DNA of 64,000 bases from Pseudoalteromonas denitrificans DSM 6059 (GTDB taxonomy: Bacteria > Pseudomonadota > Gammaproteobacteria > Enterobacterales > Alteromonadaceae). Shown one piece after another: positions 52,272 to 61,440 of this stretch; the stretch's first letter is position 1, and each line of letters opens with the position of its first letter. Position numbers and translations under genes: made by a program. Under the pieces are notes generated by a model. That model made no database searches and had not been told where the DNA came from. It saw only the letters and a list, made by a program, of their open reading frames with translations. The DNA lies in contig NZ_FOLO01000011.1 in assembly GCF_900112265.1 (NCBI RefSeq), positions 22,025 through 86,024 of the forward strand, given 5' to 3'.

Positions 52272-53414
52272 ATGAAATCTCGTATTACTGACTATTCTTT
52301 ACTTTCTGACAAAATTAAGCAATGGGGCTTAGAGCTTGGGTTTGCCCAAGTAGGTATTGCTGACATTGACTTAAGCCAACATGAAGCACAATTTCAACGT
52401 TGGTTAGATAATAACTATCATGGTGAAATGGAATATATGGCAACCCATGGCATGATGCGAGCACGCCCAGACGAGCTGGTTCCGGGAACAAAACGAGTCA
52501 TCAGCGTCAGAATGAACTATTTACCTCCAGATGCAAGTTTTGCAAAAAACTTAAAAAGCAATCAAAAAGCTTATATCAGTCGTTATGCTTTAGGCCGTGA
52601 TTATCATAAGATGATGCGCAACAAATTAAAAAAGTTAGGGCAAAAAATAGAACAAGAACTAGATATAGACTATCAAGAGAAGCTATCTTTTCGACCTTTT
52701 GTAGACTCAGCTCCTGTATTAGAACGCCAACTTGCAGATAAAGCAGGACTTGGTTGGACAGGTAAACATAGCTTAATTATTAATAAAGAAGCAGGATCTT
52801 GGTTTTTCTTAGGTGAGTTATTTGTAGATATTCCTCTACCTGTAGATAAGCCAGTGGAAGAACAATGTGGTAGCTGTGTTGCCTGTATTAAGTTATGTCC
52901 TACAAATGCCATTGTAGAGCCTTATGTCGTTGATGCTAAGCGATGTATCTCTTATTTAACAATAGAACTAAAAGGTGCAATCCCTGAAGAATTTCGACCT
53001 TTATTAGGAAACCGTATATATGGCTGTGATGATTGCCAATTAATCTGTCCATGGAACCGATATGGACAAATTACAGATGAAAAAGATTTTCACCCAAGAA
53101 CACAATTAAAAGATAAAAATCTCATTGAGCTATTTTTATGGGACGAAGCTACATTTTTAAAAAATACAGAAGGCAGCCCTATAAGACGTATAGGGCATGA
53201 ACGTTGGTTACGTAATATATCTGTCGCATTAGGGAATGCAGCTTGGAGCCAAGCTATAATCGATGTTTTACAACAACGCTTAGCTGGTGTAAGTGAATTA
53301 GTTGAAGTTCATATTTTATGGGCACTTGAGCAGCAACAAAAAAAGAAACTTACCAACAAAAAAACACAAAGACTAATTAAGGCGATTGAAAAAGGCTTAC
53401 CTAGAGACGCTTAA
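52272..53414 (+). CDS. queG: Epoxyqueuosine reductase QueG
   Basis: A 380-residue cobalamin-dependent iron-sulfur enzyme for the last step of queuosine tRNA modification. Two 4Fe-4S sites: CGSCVACIKLCPTNAI and CDDCQLICPWNR. The conserved SYALGRDYHKMMR is near 98-110 (here RYALGRDYHKMMR). The ATG at 52272 is used; an in-frame TTG three codons upstream is possible. There is no clear ribosome site, so a very short leader or coupling to antisense DNA cannot be excluded. Confidence 0.95.
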   Translation: MKSRITDYSLLSDKIKQWGLELGFAQVGIADIDLSQHEAQFQRWLDNNYHGEMEYMATHGMMRARPDELVPGTKRVISVRMNYLPPDASFAKNLKSNQKAYISRYALGRDYHKMMRNKLKKLGQKIEQELDIDYQEKLSFRPFVDSAPVLERQLADKAGLGWTGKHSLIINKEAGSWFFLGELFVDIPLPVDKPVEEQCGSCVACIKLCPTNAIVEPYVVDAKRCISYLTIELKGAIPEEFRPLLGNRIYGCDDCQLICPWNRYGQITDEKDFHPRTQLKDKNLIELFLWDEATFLKNTEGSPIRRIGHERWLRNISVALGNAAWSQAIIDVLQQRLAGVSELVEVHILWALEQQQKKKLTNKKTQRLIKAIEKGLPRDA

Positions 53415-53419
53415 GTTAT

Positions 53420-54541
53420 TTACTCTAATATATGTGATAAGTCATCTTCAATTTCAAAAAATGCACTTTTAACATCTGTTAATAGGTCTTCACGTGCCAC
53501 CGATTTTTGAATCGTATCATCCACTTTATGGAATATATAAAGTTCCTGATCTTCATCTAAACCCATATAAGGAATTCTACTTTCAAATTCTTCTTGTAAC
53601 TCTCTGAAGATCGCTTCATTCATTTCATGACTTAAATTAAGAACACAAACAAGCTCTTCAAATCGAGACCTAACTAAAGAAAATGCCCGTTTTAGCTGCA
53701 TCTTTTGATACTGTAATGTTCTAGCGGTTAAAATTGCTTTTAATTGTTGTTCTGTAACACTCACAATAAAACAAATATGATCTCGGATCCGACCAAGCTT
53801 CTCAGGGTCATCCAATGGCATATTCAAAATTAATAAACTAATTGTAGGGTAATTAACTAAGATCCTAGGACTAAACTCATATAAACGCCCTTTATTTTTC
53901 AATAGCTCAAATAACTCAATAACCATAGGAGAACAAATCCCCTCGGAACTAAAATGAGAGACTTCGTTTTCAACTAAAAAAGCACTACACGTTTTTAAAC
54001 CAAAACTTTTCATACATTGTATTAAAGCTTTGGCTAATTCATCAGGATCATCTATTGTTCCTATATTTTCAATAAATTGAACAATAGTGCCCATTTCACT
54101 AGAAAGCGACATTGCATTAAAAGCCGCTGAAGTTGCATCTTCAACCTGCTGCTCTAATGATTTACGGTTCTCTATAACTTTAAATAAACTGGCAAGTTTT
54201 GTTTGTAATTCGTTATTACCAAAGGGTTTAACAATATAATCTTCCCCACCAACATCATATCCTGCAATTCTTTCCTCTACAGTACCCCGAGCAGATACAA
54301 ACATGACTGTTATTTCTGCTGTTGATGGATTTTCTTTAAGTTGTCGGCAGACCTCATAGCCATCCATATTAGGCATGCTTACATCAAGTAAAATAACGCT
54401 TGGCTGAAACTCTTCAGCAACTTTCAAACACTCTAAACCACTATTTACGCTGCGTAATTGATAATTTTCTTCGAGAATTTCTTCAATAATCTCTAAATTA
54501 TAAGGCTCGTCATCCACGGCTAAAATTTTATTAGCGACCAT
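53420..54541 (-). CDS. Response regulator with non-DNA-binding, GAF-like C-terminal region
   Basis: A 373-residue protein. Receiver domain at 4-120: acidic pair D10-D11, phospho-acceptor D53 in LLDVSMPNMDG, K105 in IVKPFG. A helical linker at about 120-150 leads to a mixed region (about 155-290) that reads like a GAF-type fold, then a helical C-terminus. No HTH, GGDEF or HD motif is visible, so output is probably protein-protein. It shares strand and neighbourhood with the kinase upstream (178 bp). Ends 5 bp from queG, tail to tail. Confidence 0.8.
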   Translation of the reverse strand: MVANKILAVDDEPYNLEIIEEILEENYQLRSVNSGLECLKVAEEFQPSVILLDVSMPNMDGYEVCRQLKENPSTAEITVMFVSARGTVEERIAGYDVGGEDYIVKPFGNNELQTKLASLFKVIENRKSLEQQVEDATSAAFNAMSLSSEMGTIVQFIENIGTIDDPDELAKALIQCMKSFGLKTCSAFLVENEVSHFSSEGICSPMVIELFELLKNKGRLYEFSPRILVNYPTISLLILNMPLDDPEKLGRIRDHICFIVSVTEQQLKAILTARTLQYQKMQLKRAFSLVRSRFEELVCVLNLSHEMNEAIFRELQEEFESRIPYMGLDEDQELYIFHKVDDTIQKSVAREDLLTDVKSAFFEIEDDLSHILE

Positions 54542-54719
54542 TATTACTCCCTAAAAACAGTCTTTATTAGGTATATTATATAAAGCTAAAATAAGCATAG
54601 TTAAGCTTATTTATTTTCTCCAGTTTTTAAATTTTTTCTTGTAATTCTAAGGCCTGCTGTTTTTTAAAGTAAAAAATTTATTCCTCATAAAAAGCGCAGA
54701 TCACAGTTAAAAGCAGCTC

Positions 54720-56675
54720 TTATTTAGGCAACATCACTAAAACAGATGCACCTCCTGTTATATTATTTTTTGCTGTAATTGTGCCTCGGTGGCAGGCGAC
54801 AAATTCACTACAAATAGCAAGCCCTAAACCTGTACCACCAGCTCCTTTATTTGTTTTACTACTTTGTGCAAATTTACTAAAAATATGCTCAAGTTCATCT
54901 TCAGGTATACCTACCCCTTGATCTTTAACCCTAATTTCAATGCACTCATCCTGTTCTAATACATTAATCTGAATTTCACTATCATTGGGACTAAATTTAA
55001 TAGCATTACCAATTAAGTTTTTTAAAATTTGAGAAATTTGATCGCTATCGCAATTGATTTTCACTTGAGACAGGTTTGATTCTAGAATAACGTGAATATT
55101 TCTTTCTAGTGATAAACCAGATATATCTTCAATACTCGTTTTTATAATCGGTATAATGTTATGTACTTGAGGATTAAATGGAAATTTACCAACATCAAGC
55201 TTAGATAGATCTAATAAGTTATTCAATAAAGACAATAATCTATTACCACTACTTTCAATTCTTGATAAATACTTTTTCATTTTGTCTAAAGGTATAGGAA
55301 CTAAATCTAACTTTTCCAATCCGAATCTGGAAAAACTTAAAATAGAATGCATTGGAGTTCTTAATTCATGAGACATATTGGCTAAAAATTCAGACTTACT
55401 TAAATTTGCTTGCTCAGCTTGATCTTTAGCTTGTTCTAATTCAAAAGTGCGATCTTTAACCTTTTTTTCAAGCAAATCTTTAGCTTCTGTTAATAACTCT
55501 TCTTTATGCTTTAAATGCGACACATTTTTTAATATTGCTGCAAAAGCAATTTTTCCATGAAAGTCTATTTCAGCAAAAGATCCTGCAAGAGGAATTTTTA
55601 ATCCGTCTTTTAATAATACTTGGAGCTCACAGCTAAACTGTTTATTACTCCCCGCCTGAAAGATCGCAGCTTTAACTTCTTCAGCAGAGTCGTCATCAAT
55701 AAGTGAATAAATAGAATTACCAATTAAGTCTTTATTAGAAGTTGAAAATAAATAAGCACATGAATCATTTGCCTCTAGGATATTTCCAGACTGCTCAAAT
55801 AAAACAATGCCATCAGGTGTGTTTTTATAAATAACTCTTAATAAACTGTCTTTTTCAATTAAAGCATCAACAGTATCCTGTAGTCTTTCAACTAACTCAG
55901 AGTTATTACGCTTTAATAACTCTGTTTGCCACAACTTATGTAATGCTTGCAGCAATACATTTTCATTTAATGGCTTTTCTAAAACATCTTCAACACCAAG
56001 TCTAATTGCCTCTATTAATGCTCTTTGATGTGGTTTTGAAGTAATTAATAAGCAACGACTTTCGGGGTTAATTAGCTTGAGTTGCCTGAAAATATCAATG
56101 CCAGTGCAATAAGGCATATTAAAATCAGATATTAACAAATCAATCTTATTTTTTTTCGCATGGGCAATTGCACCTTCTAAACAAATTGCAGTTACCACAT
56201 CCAGATGTGCACCTTTCAGACTATGCTCTAATTTACAAAGTCGATCAGTATCGTTATCTACCAATAATACTTTAGGCAACAGTATTTCTGATTCAGCCCC
56301 TTTTGTTCTAAGCTCTTCGTCTAAAATGCCAATAATTTCTTTATTATCAAAAAAGGGATAAATCATTGGCGCTAGAGGAAGCAATTTATGTAATTCAACA
56401 AATGAAGATGATATTTCAGCTTCCTGGGAGTGAGGTGCAACCAACAAGAAAGGAATGGCCTTGAAATGGCTTTTAAGCTGCTTGACTAACTCAAGTGGAA
56501 TGCCATGCACTATCACTATCATATCAAAATGCTCTTTTGTTAAGTCAATATTTAGCTCATCTTCAATTTCAGAAAAGTGACTTAACAAAGTTTCACAGCC
56601 AACTAACTCCAGCAATACTTTAACGCGCATTGCTAAAACACTGCTATTATCGACGATTAAAATTCGCTTTAACAT
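54720..56675 (-). CDS. Hybrid sensor kinase: pseudo-receiver, receiver, PAS, HisKA, HATPase
   Basis: A 651-residue cytoplasmic protein with no membrane segment. Residues 4-120 resemble a receiver but have Val56 in place of the phospho-acceptor Asp, one acidic residue at the N-terminal pocket and no Lys near 105. A second receiver (134-250) is intact with D184 (SDFNMP) and K234. A coiled coil, a PAS domain (about 278-390), a second coiled coil, HisKA with H436 in MSHELRTPMHS, and HATPase (NAIKFSP, DQGVGIP, GTGLGLAI) follow. It starts 29 bp inside the DUF1289 gene, suggesting coupling. It probably signals to the adjacent response regulator. Confidence 0.85.
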   Translation of the reverse strand: MLKRILIVDNSSVLAMRVKVLLELVGCETLLSHFSEIEDELNIDLTKEHFDMIVIVHGIPLELVKQLKSHFKAIPFLLVAPHSQEAEISSSFVELHKLLPLAPMIYPFFDNKEIIGILDEELRTKGAESEILLPKVLLVDNDTDRLCKLEHSLKGAHLDVVTAICLEGAIAHAKKNKIDLLISDFNMPYCTGIDIFRQLKLINPESRCLLITSKPHQRALIEAIRLGVEDVLEKPLNENVLLQALHKLWQTELLKRNNSELVERLQDTVDALIEKDSLLRVIYKNTPDGIVLFEQSGNILEANDSCAYLFSTSNKDLIGNSIYSLIDDDSAEEVKAAIFQAGSNKQFSCELQVLLKDGLKIPLAGSFAEIDFHGKIAFAAILKNVSHLKHKEELLTEAKDLLEKKVKDRTFELEQAKDQAEQANLSKSEFLANMSHELRTPMHSILSFSRFGLEKLDLVPIPLDKMKKYLSRIESSGNRLLSLLNNLLDLSKLDVGKFPFNPQVHNIIPIIKTSIEDISGLSLERNIHVILESNLSQVKINCDSDQISQILKNLIGNAIKFSPNDSEIQINVLEQDECIEIRVKDQGVGIPEDELEHIFSKFAQSSKTNKGAGGTGLGLAICSEFVACHRGTITAKNNITGGASVLVMLPK

Positions 56676-56844
56676 AGTGTAAATGTTGCTCTTTTCTTTG
56701 CTTACATCTTACTAGAGTAGTTTGTTTTTGTTCATCATTCATGTTATTCCATGACAATATTTCATCTAAGTGCCTAAAGCACCCCATGCAAATATCATCA
56801 TCTGATAAACAACAATTTCGAATACATGGATTTGCTTTAGACAT
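56647..56844 (-). CDS. DUF1289 Cys-rich small protein
   Basis: A 65-residue protein. PCIRNCCLSDDDICMGCFRHLDEILSW (seen as C-x3-CC-x6-C-x2-C) is the DUF1289 signature, probably a metal site. The start MSKANPC is preferred; an upstream in-frame extension is hydrophobic and runs toward the tRNA gene. Its 3' end overlaps the sensor kinase gene by 29 bp, so both may be made together. Family function is unknown. Confidence 0.8.
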   Translation of the reverse strand: MSKANPCIRNCCLSDDDICMGCFRHLDEILSWNNMNDEQKQTTLVRCKQRKEQHLHYVKANFNRR

Positions 56845-56917
56845 AACAAAACCAAGAAGAATATATTTAGTAAGTATAACTGATATATAAAAAGGGAAGA
56901 TGATGAAATATTTGAAG

Positions 56918-56994
56918 TGGCGCACCCTGCAGGAGTCGAACCTGCGACCTTCGCCTCCGGAGGGCGACGCTCTATCCAGCTGAGCTAAGGGTGC
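56918..56994 (-). tRNA. tRNA-Arg (CCG anticodon), CCA encoded
   Basis: Minus-strand cloverleaf of 77 nt. Acceptor GCACCCT/AGGGTGC, D arm TAGCTCAGCTGGATAGAGC, anticodon stem TCGCC/GGCGA around CTCCGGA (anticodon CCG), T loop TTCGACT, discriminator G. It reads CGG codons. It lies 73 bp upstream of the DUF1289 start codon. Confidence 0.97.
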
Positions 56995-57245
56995 ACAATG
57001 TATTATATGGTTATTAGATATAAACCAATTTAGTTAAATTTCAAAAAAGCCAAGCCTGATACTACATTTGTGCTATTTTTATACTGAGATATCGGCTCTG
57101 AGCGTATAATAAATGTATATAAAGTTAAATGCCAGCTTATTGATTCTATTTGCTTAATAATTCCACTATACTTTTAGCCTTTAGTAGTCTTTACTTAAAA
57201 TATAATAAATTTCAATTTGAAAAATGAATAAACTAGGAGAGATAA

Positions 57246-57428
57246 ATGGCATTAATGACGATTGAGCAAGTTGCCGATTTTTTGGGTGTTAAAGAAGAGC
57301 GTGTAAAACGTTTAGAGCGAGAGCATTTATTAATCGCTAAAGAAAATGATGGTTCCGGTAATGCACTTTTTGATGATGGTGATGTGCAAAAATATAAAGA
57401 GCTAGCTGAGCGCATTGGTGGCTTATAA
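57246..57428 (+). CDS. Small helix-turn-helix (MerR/excisionase-like) protein
   Basis: A 60-residue protein. TIEQVADFLGVKEERVKRLEREHLL at 5-29 is a MerR-type HTH; the rest (FDDGDVQKYKELAERI) completes a winged fold. No effector domain. A strong AGGAGAG site precedes the ATG. It may be a transcription factor or a DNA-bending accessory; no integrase or phage gene is near, so excisionase use is unlikely. Confidence 0.75.
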   Translation: MALMTIEQVADFLGVKEERVKRLEREHLLIAKENDGSGNALFDDGDVQKYKELAERIGGL

Positions 57429-57448
57429 CCGCGTTTTAGTAAATAGCC

Positions 57449-58240
57449 TTACTTGTTAAAATTACAATTATGTAATTGTGATAAAGCAAGTTTGGCTGCC
57501 TCTTTGTATCCCTCACCTATATACCAGAAGTAACATAAAACATTATAAATAAAGCTAAATAAAGATAACTTTTTAAATGCCGACTCTTTTGTCATAGATA
57601 AACCACTATATTCAAAATATAATTTAAGCAATCTCAACTTTTGTTTTTTATTTAGTTGATAACTTGATGAAACTGCCGCTAAATCAAAGAAAATATCATT
57701 GTTTTGGGCATACTCAAAATCAATCATGATAAAGCCATTTGTATTATTTATAATATTAGCCATAACCAGATCATTATGACAAAAACCCAAATTTTTAGGT
57801 AACGCCTCTATTAAAGCTAGAACCCGATTAATTTTTTGTTCAAATACTTTATATTCTGCTAAGTCTTGATAAAGTAAAAAATGAGTACTTAAATTCAAAC
57901 AAGCTGAATCAGAAGGAAATTGATGAAGTTGAACTAAAGGTACAACAATCGAACTAATACTGATATGTGATGCTGTTTCACCGGCTATGTAATCAAACAA
58001 AGCTGCATTAGTCATGGGGTTAAATCCATATACTTTTGGTGCAATGCCTATTTTTGCTAATTCATTTTGAGCATTTAATTGTTCTAAAGGTAACCTATTA
58101 CGATAACACTTTAATAGGTAATGCTGCTTATCAGTAATAATGTGATAATTCATATTACTGAGCCCATTGGACAAAAATATAGATTTCAGTATTTTTTCTT
58201 GCGGTCTAAAGTGATTAAATAAACTTATTTCATTTGCCAT
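57449..58240 (-). CDS. APH/choline-kinase-family phosphotransferase, probable thiamine kinase
   Basis: A 263-residue small-molecule kinase. Catalytic loop GFCHNDLVMANII (HNDxxxxN) near 153-165 and metal-binding MIDFEYAQNND near 171-181. The fold is that of choline kinase and ThiK. Last in a cluster with a PnuC-family transporter, a YkoF-like thiamine-binding protein and a TonB receptor, so phosphorylating imported thiamine is the best guess. Substrate choice cannot be read directly. Its ATG shares one base with the transporter stop. Confidence 0.72.
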   Translation of the reverse strand: MANEISLFNHFRPQEKILKSIFLSNGLSNMNYHIITDKQHYLLKCYRNRLPLEQLNAQNELAKIGIAPKVYGFNPMTNAALFDYIAGETASHISISSIVVPLVQLHQFPSDSACLNLSTHFLLYQDLAEYKVFEQKINRVLALIEALPKNLGFCHNDLVMANIINNTNGFIMIDFEYAQNNDIFFDLAAVSSSYQLNKKQKLRLLKLYFEYSGLSMTKESAFKKLSLFSFIYNVLCYFWYIGEGYKEAAKLALSQLHNCNFNK

Positions 58241-58914
58241 TAGATAGCATTTTTCATATCTTGATTATCGCGTTCATCAATTTTGTTTTTCTCATATTCC
58301 TGATACCAAGTACTAAACCCCCATGCAGCCATTACTGTATAACAAACAAACAAAACAACTGTAGGGTAATAACCTTTTTCAACATATAAATAAATAGAGG
58401 CACCATCTATTACAATCCAATAAAGCCAATTTTCAAGTACTTTTTGAGTAACCAAATACGTCGTTACCACGGCAAAACATGTTGTGAAGCTATCTAAGTA
58501 AGCAAAATCAGCATAGGTATAATTAGACATAATATAACCAATAATAATTGATATAAGAGTTGTTATTAATATAATTTTAAAATGTCGCTGCACCCGCCAA
58601 GACCTTATGGCCATTTCAACTTTTATGTCTGAGCCTTGTTTTCGAGTATGTTTATGCCAAGCATACCAGCCATAAACAGCCATAAACATGTAATAAAAGT
58701 TGAGTAACGACTCCATTAATAGTGCACCATTAAAAAACAGCACTGTATAAATGAAGGTACTCAAAAATGCTGCAGGCCAGCACCATAGATTTTCTTTTAT
58801 AGCCAAAAATATATAGGCCATAGATAAACCAACCGCTATAAACTCCCAGTGAGACATAGCAGTAAACCCTGACAAGGTTTTTGCAATAACTTGAACCCAA
58901 TTTAAATCATTCAT
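58240..58914 (-). CDS. pnuT: PnuC-family vitamin transporter, probably thiamine-specific (PnuT)
   Basis: A 224-residue inner-membrane protein with about seven hydrophobic segments and the family motifs ENLWCWPAAFLSTFIYTVLF and AVYGWYAWHK. PnuC proteins move unphosphorylated pyridine or vitamin precursors by facilitated diffusion, trapped by a kinase inside. The kinase downstream and the thiamine-binding protein upstream suggest thiamine (PnuT). Overlaps the upstream gene by 4 bases. NMN/nicotinamide riboside is the alternative. Confidence 0.75.
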   Translation of the reverse strand: MNDLNWVQVIAKTLSGFTAMSHWEFIAVGLSMAYIFLAIKENLWCWPAAFLSTFIYTVLFFNGALLMESLLNFYYMFMAVYGWYAWHKHTRKQGSDIKVEMAIRSWRVQRHFKIILITTLISIIIGYIMSNYTYADFAYLDSFTTCFAVVTTYLVTQKVLENWLYWIVIDGASIYLYVEKGYYPTVVLFVCYTVMAAWGFSTWYQEYEKNKIDERDNQDMKNAI

Positions 58915-59162
58915 TCTGGAGCAAGGTCGCCATTTATAAATTTACAAACAAATATCGCTTTACCAAATTGTTCATATGATTTTTTGATTTCTTGATTCAA
59001 TACAGCCATCACTAAGTCATAATCGCCAAATACCTGAGTCGACATAGTATTGGTGATAACTCTTAAGTTTTCATGGGCATTTAATCTATCGATAAAATCC
59101 TTAATGAAAGGTATATAATCTTGATTGAGCGGATATTTACTAATTTCTACAGACAGTTTCAT
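58911..59162 (-). CDS. YkoF-like single-domain thiamine-binding protein
   Basis: An 83-residue protein. VEISKYPLNQDYIPFIKDFI, then NTMSTQVFGDYDLVM and GKAIFVCKFINGD match the ferredoxin-like YkoF domain that binds thiamine or its HMP part. Bacillus YkoF has two such domains; this is one, so it would have to dimerise. No signal peptide, so it is cytoplasmic. It may buffer thiamine between transporter and kinase. Confidence 0.72.
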   Translation of the reverse strand: MKLSVEISKYPLNQDYIPFIKDFIDRLNAHENLRVITNTMSTQVFGDYDLVMAVLNQEIKKSYEQFGKAIFVCKFINGDLAPE

Positions 59163-59183
59163 TTATGATCCTTGAATAAATTT

Positions 59184-59205
59184 TAGGTCTATATAAATAG
59201 ACCTA
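59184..59205 (-). terminator. Hairpin between the TonB receptor and the YkoF-like gene
   Basis: A perfect 9-bp stem (TAGGTCTAT / ATAGACCTA) with an ATAA loop lies 36 bp past the TonB receptor stop. The following minus-strand bases are AAAATTTATT, so the U tract is poor. It may only dampen read-through or stabilise the receptor mRNA. Confidence 0.45.
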
Positions 59206-59240
59206 TTATTAGTATTTGCTTGAGTATCATTTAGTAAAAA

Positions 59241-61382
59241 TTAAAAGTTATAATTAAAACTTACGCCTGCTACCATAGGTTCACCATATTGCACATAAGT
59301 ATTTGTGCTATAGTCATCGTGTGGATCATTACCAAATTCAAAACCTCGTACAGCATAATCTTCATCAAATAAGTTACGCGCCCAAGCACTTAGTTCCCAA
59401 TCATTTTGAGTATAGGCTATTTTTGCATTGACTAAGTTCGTACTTTCTGACTTAGAATTATGCCCATCAGAGAAGTAGTAATCATCTTTCCCCTCAACCC
59501 CTAAGCTCACATAAATATTATCTGTCGCATCAAACTTTACATTCACAGCATATTGATATTTTGGTGATTGAGCCTGCTCTCGCCCATCCTGGTCTAATCC
59601 TTTTTTTGTAACATAGTCATTAATTTTTGACTCTAAATAACCAAAGCTTGCATTTAGACTCAAGTTATCTGTTAACTGATAAGAACTTTCAACCTCTAGA
59701 CCATAGTTAGAACCGCTGCTACCATTTGCATAAAAACCAGTAAACTGCTCCTGCCCATTATCTGTTGCTTGAATATTCCAATCTTTTAACTGAATATTAT
59801 CGCGATACATATAAAAAGCAGCGAGGCGTAATATTAATTTATTATCGGCAGATGACCCCTTAACACCAAATTCAGCATTATATAAATATTCAGGTTCAAA
59901 GCTCGTATGCTTTGTGTAAAACTCATGGTCATTACTTAAACCGTCATCCTTTGCTTTTGCTAGCGCTTCACCGTTTATGCCACCAGCCTTATAACCACGG
60001 GACAAACTTGTATAAATCATGGTTCTTGGGATCACTTGATATTCGACTGCTATTTTACCACCAAGCATGGTATCTGAAGTTGTCTTAACAATAGCGTTAT
60101 TATCATTATAATCACCATCGTTTTGCTCGACCCTAAGACCTGTAATTAGAGTTGTTTTTTCATTTATTTTTGTTTCAATCTGAGCAAATAACGCCACGTT
60201 TTGCGTATCATAAATCGATTTAAATGTATCATAATCATATAAACCCCAATTAAAGAAATCTCTAGTTAGATCAACGTCTCTACTTTGATAGTAAATGCCT
60301 GAAACCCAATCACCTTCTTTACCTGACATTATTAATTCAGCACTGCGGTCTTCGCGTTCTCTATCATAAGAATCTTTAGTGCTATAACCTGAAGCGTGCA
60401 ATCCAGCAGAGCATAATTTAGGTTTCCTGGGGTCATTACAAACCCAATCCTCATCATAGCGATATAATAATTCAGAACTAATACCTGAAACATTAAAAAT
60501 AACGTCTGCAAAGTCAAATCCCGTAAAGGTATTTGCCAAGCCAATAGCTAGACTCTCTTGATTATCTTGCCCTGGTTCATCTGCAACACTCATTCGGCTG
60601 TTATCTAAAGTAAAACCATCGTAACCATTATTAATATCAATATAATGTAAAGTTAGTTTTGTATTAAGCGATTCAGTTAATTGGCTATCAAGTTTAAAGC
60701 GACTTACCTTTTCATCTCGACCTTGAGTATCATCACGCTCTAAATAAGCATTTTCTACAAATCCATCAGACTGAGCCTGGTAAGTACTTACCTTAAATGC
60801 AGTATCATCTGAAATACCAGTGCCAAATGCGATACCGGCCTCTTTAGCATTATAATTTCCAGCACCTAATTTAAGATTTACATTTGTTTCTTTTAATGGA
60901 TTTGCTGTTTCTATGTGTATCATGCCCGCAAGCGCATCTGCACCAAAACGCGTGCCTTGTGGGCCACGATAAATTTCAACTTGTTCAGTATCAAATAATA
61001 ATGCAGCACCACCTAAACCTGAATAATTAATACCATCAATGACGACACCTACAGATGGATTAATTGGATCAACAAACTGAGACCGTAGACCGACTCCTCT
61101 AATTTGCATAAAACGTCCGCGGGATGCACCCGCAGTAAAGTTTACATTTGCTGTTGCATTTAAAATCTCATCTAATGCCGTTGCACCGCGCAAATCAATA
61201 TCTTGTTTAGAAAAGACCGACGCACTTGCACTTAAGGTTTGAATACTTTCTTCTTTAAAATCACCAGTAACTAAAACGCGTTCAATCTCAGCTTCATTTT
61301 CTGTCGCAAACACAGGTGTTAATGTTGCTTGTGAAATAGCCAAAGCAAGTATTGATGTAGATGTTTTAAATTTGAACTTCAT
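59241..61382 (-). CDS. TonB-dependent outer-membrane receptor, probably for thiamine
   Basis: A 713-residue receptor. Signal peptide to about residue 26 (VFA-TE). TonB-box-like region IERVLVTGDF near 34-43. Plug domain to about 165, with MQIRGVGLRSQF and DTEQVEIYRGPQGTRFGADALAG. The 22-strand barrel ends in NYNF. It resembles the large TonB-receptor family, often called iron receptors, but lies first in a thiamine salvage cluster and lacks a visible Fur box upstream. An extracellular CND...KLCS pair could form a disulfide. Substrate by context only. Confidence 0.8.
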   Translation of the reverse strand: MKFKFKTSTSILALAISQATLTPVFATENEAEIERVLVTGDFKEESIQTLSASASVFSKQDIDLRGATALDEILNATANVNFTAGASRGRFMQIRGVGLRSQFVDPINPSVGVVIDGINYSGLGGAALLFDTEQVEIYRGPQGTRFGADALAGMIHIETANPLKETNVNLKLGAGNYNAKEAGIAFGTGISDDTAFKVSTYQAQSDGFVENAYLERDDTQGRDEKVSRFKLDSQLTESLNTKLTLHYIDINNGYDGFTLDNSRMSVADEPGQDNQESLAIGLANTFTGFDFADVIFNVSGISSELLYRYDEDWVCNDPRKPKLCSAGLHASGYSTKDSYDREREDRSAELIMSGKEGDWVSGIYYQSRDVDLTRDFFNWGLYDYDTFKSIYDTQNVALFAQIETKINEKTTLITGLRVEQNDGDYNDNNAIVKTTSDTMLGGKIAVEYQVIPRTMIYTSLSRGYKAGGINGEALAKAKDDGLSNDHEFYTKHTSFEPEYLYNAEFGVKGSSADNKLILRLAAFYMYRDNIQLKDWNIQATDNGQEQFTGFYANGSSGSNYGLEVESSYQLTDNLSLNASFGYLESKINDYVTKKGLDQDGREQAQSPKYQYAVNVKFDATDNIYVSLGVEGKDDYYFSDGHNSKSESTNLVNAKIAYTQNDWELSAWARNLFDEDYAVRGFEFGNDPHDDYSTNTYVQYGEPMVAGVSFNYNF

Positions 61383-61415
61383 GATGAACTTAATTCCATT
61401 ATATGATGCGATGCA

Positions 61416-61440
61416 CTTTGACGACTATTTTATGTCAAAG
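61416..61440. promoter_or_regulatory. Perfect inverted repeat upstream of the TonB receptor
   Basis: CTTTGAC and GTCAAAG, 7 bp each, are separated by 11 bp, with centres about 18 bp apart. They lie 34-58 bp upstream of the receptor start. Spacing suits a dimeric regulator; an mRNA hairpin is the alternative. No TPP riboswitch is seen here. Confidence 0.35.

Noticed and set aside
57246..57428. Phage excisionase as sign of a prophage
   Set aside because: No integrase, attachment repeat or phage gene nearby, although a tRNA gene is close; a small HTH protein is enough.
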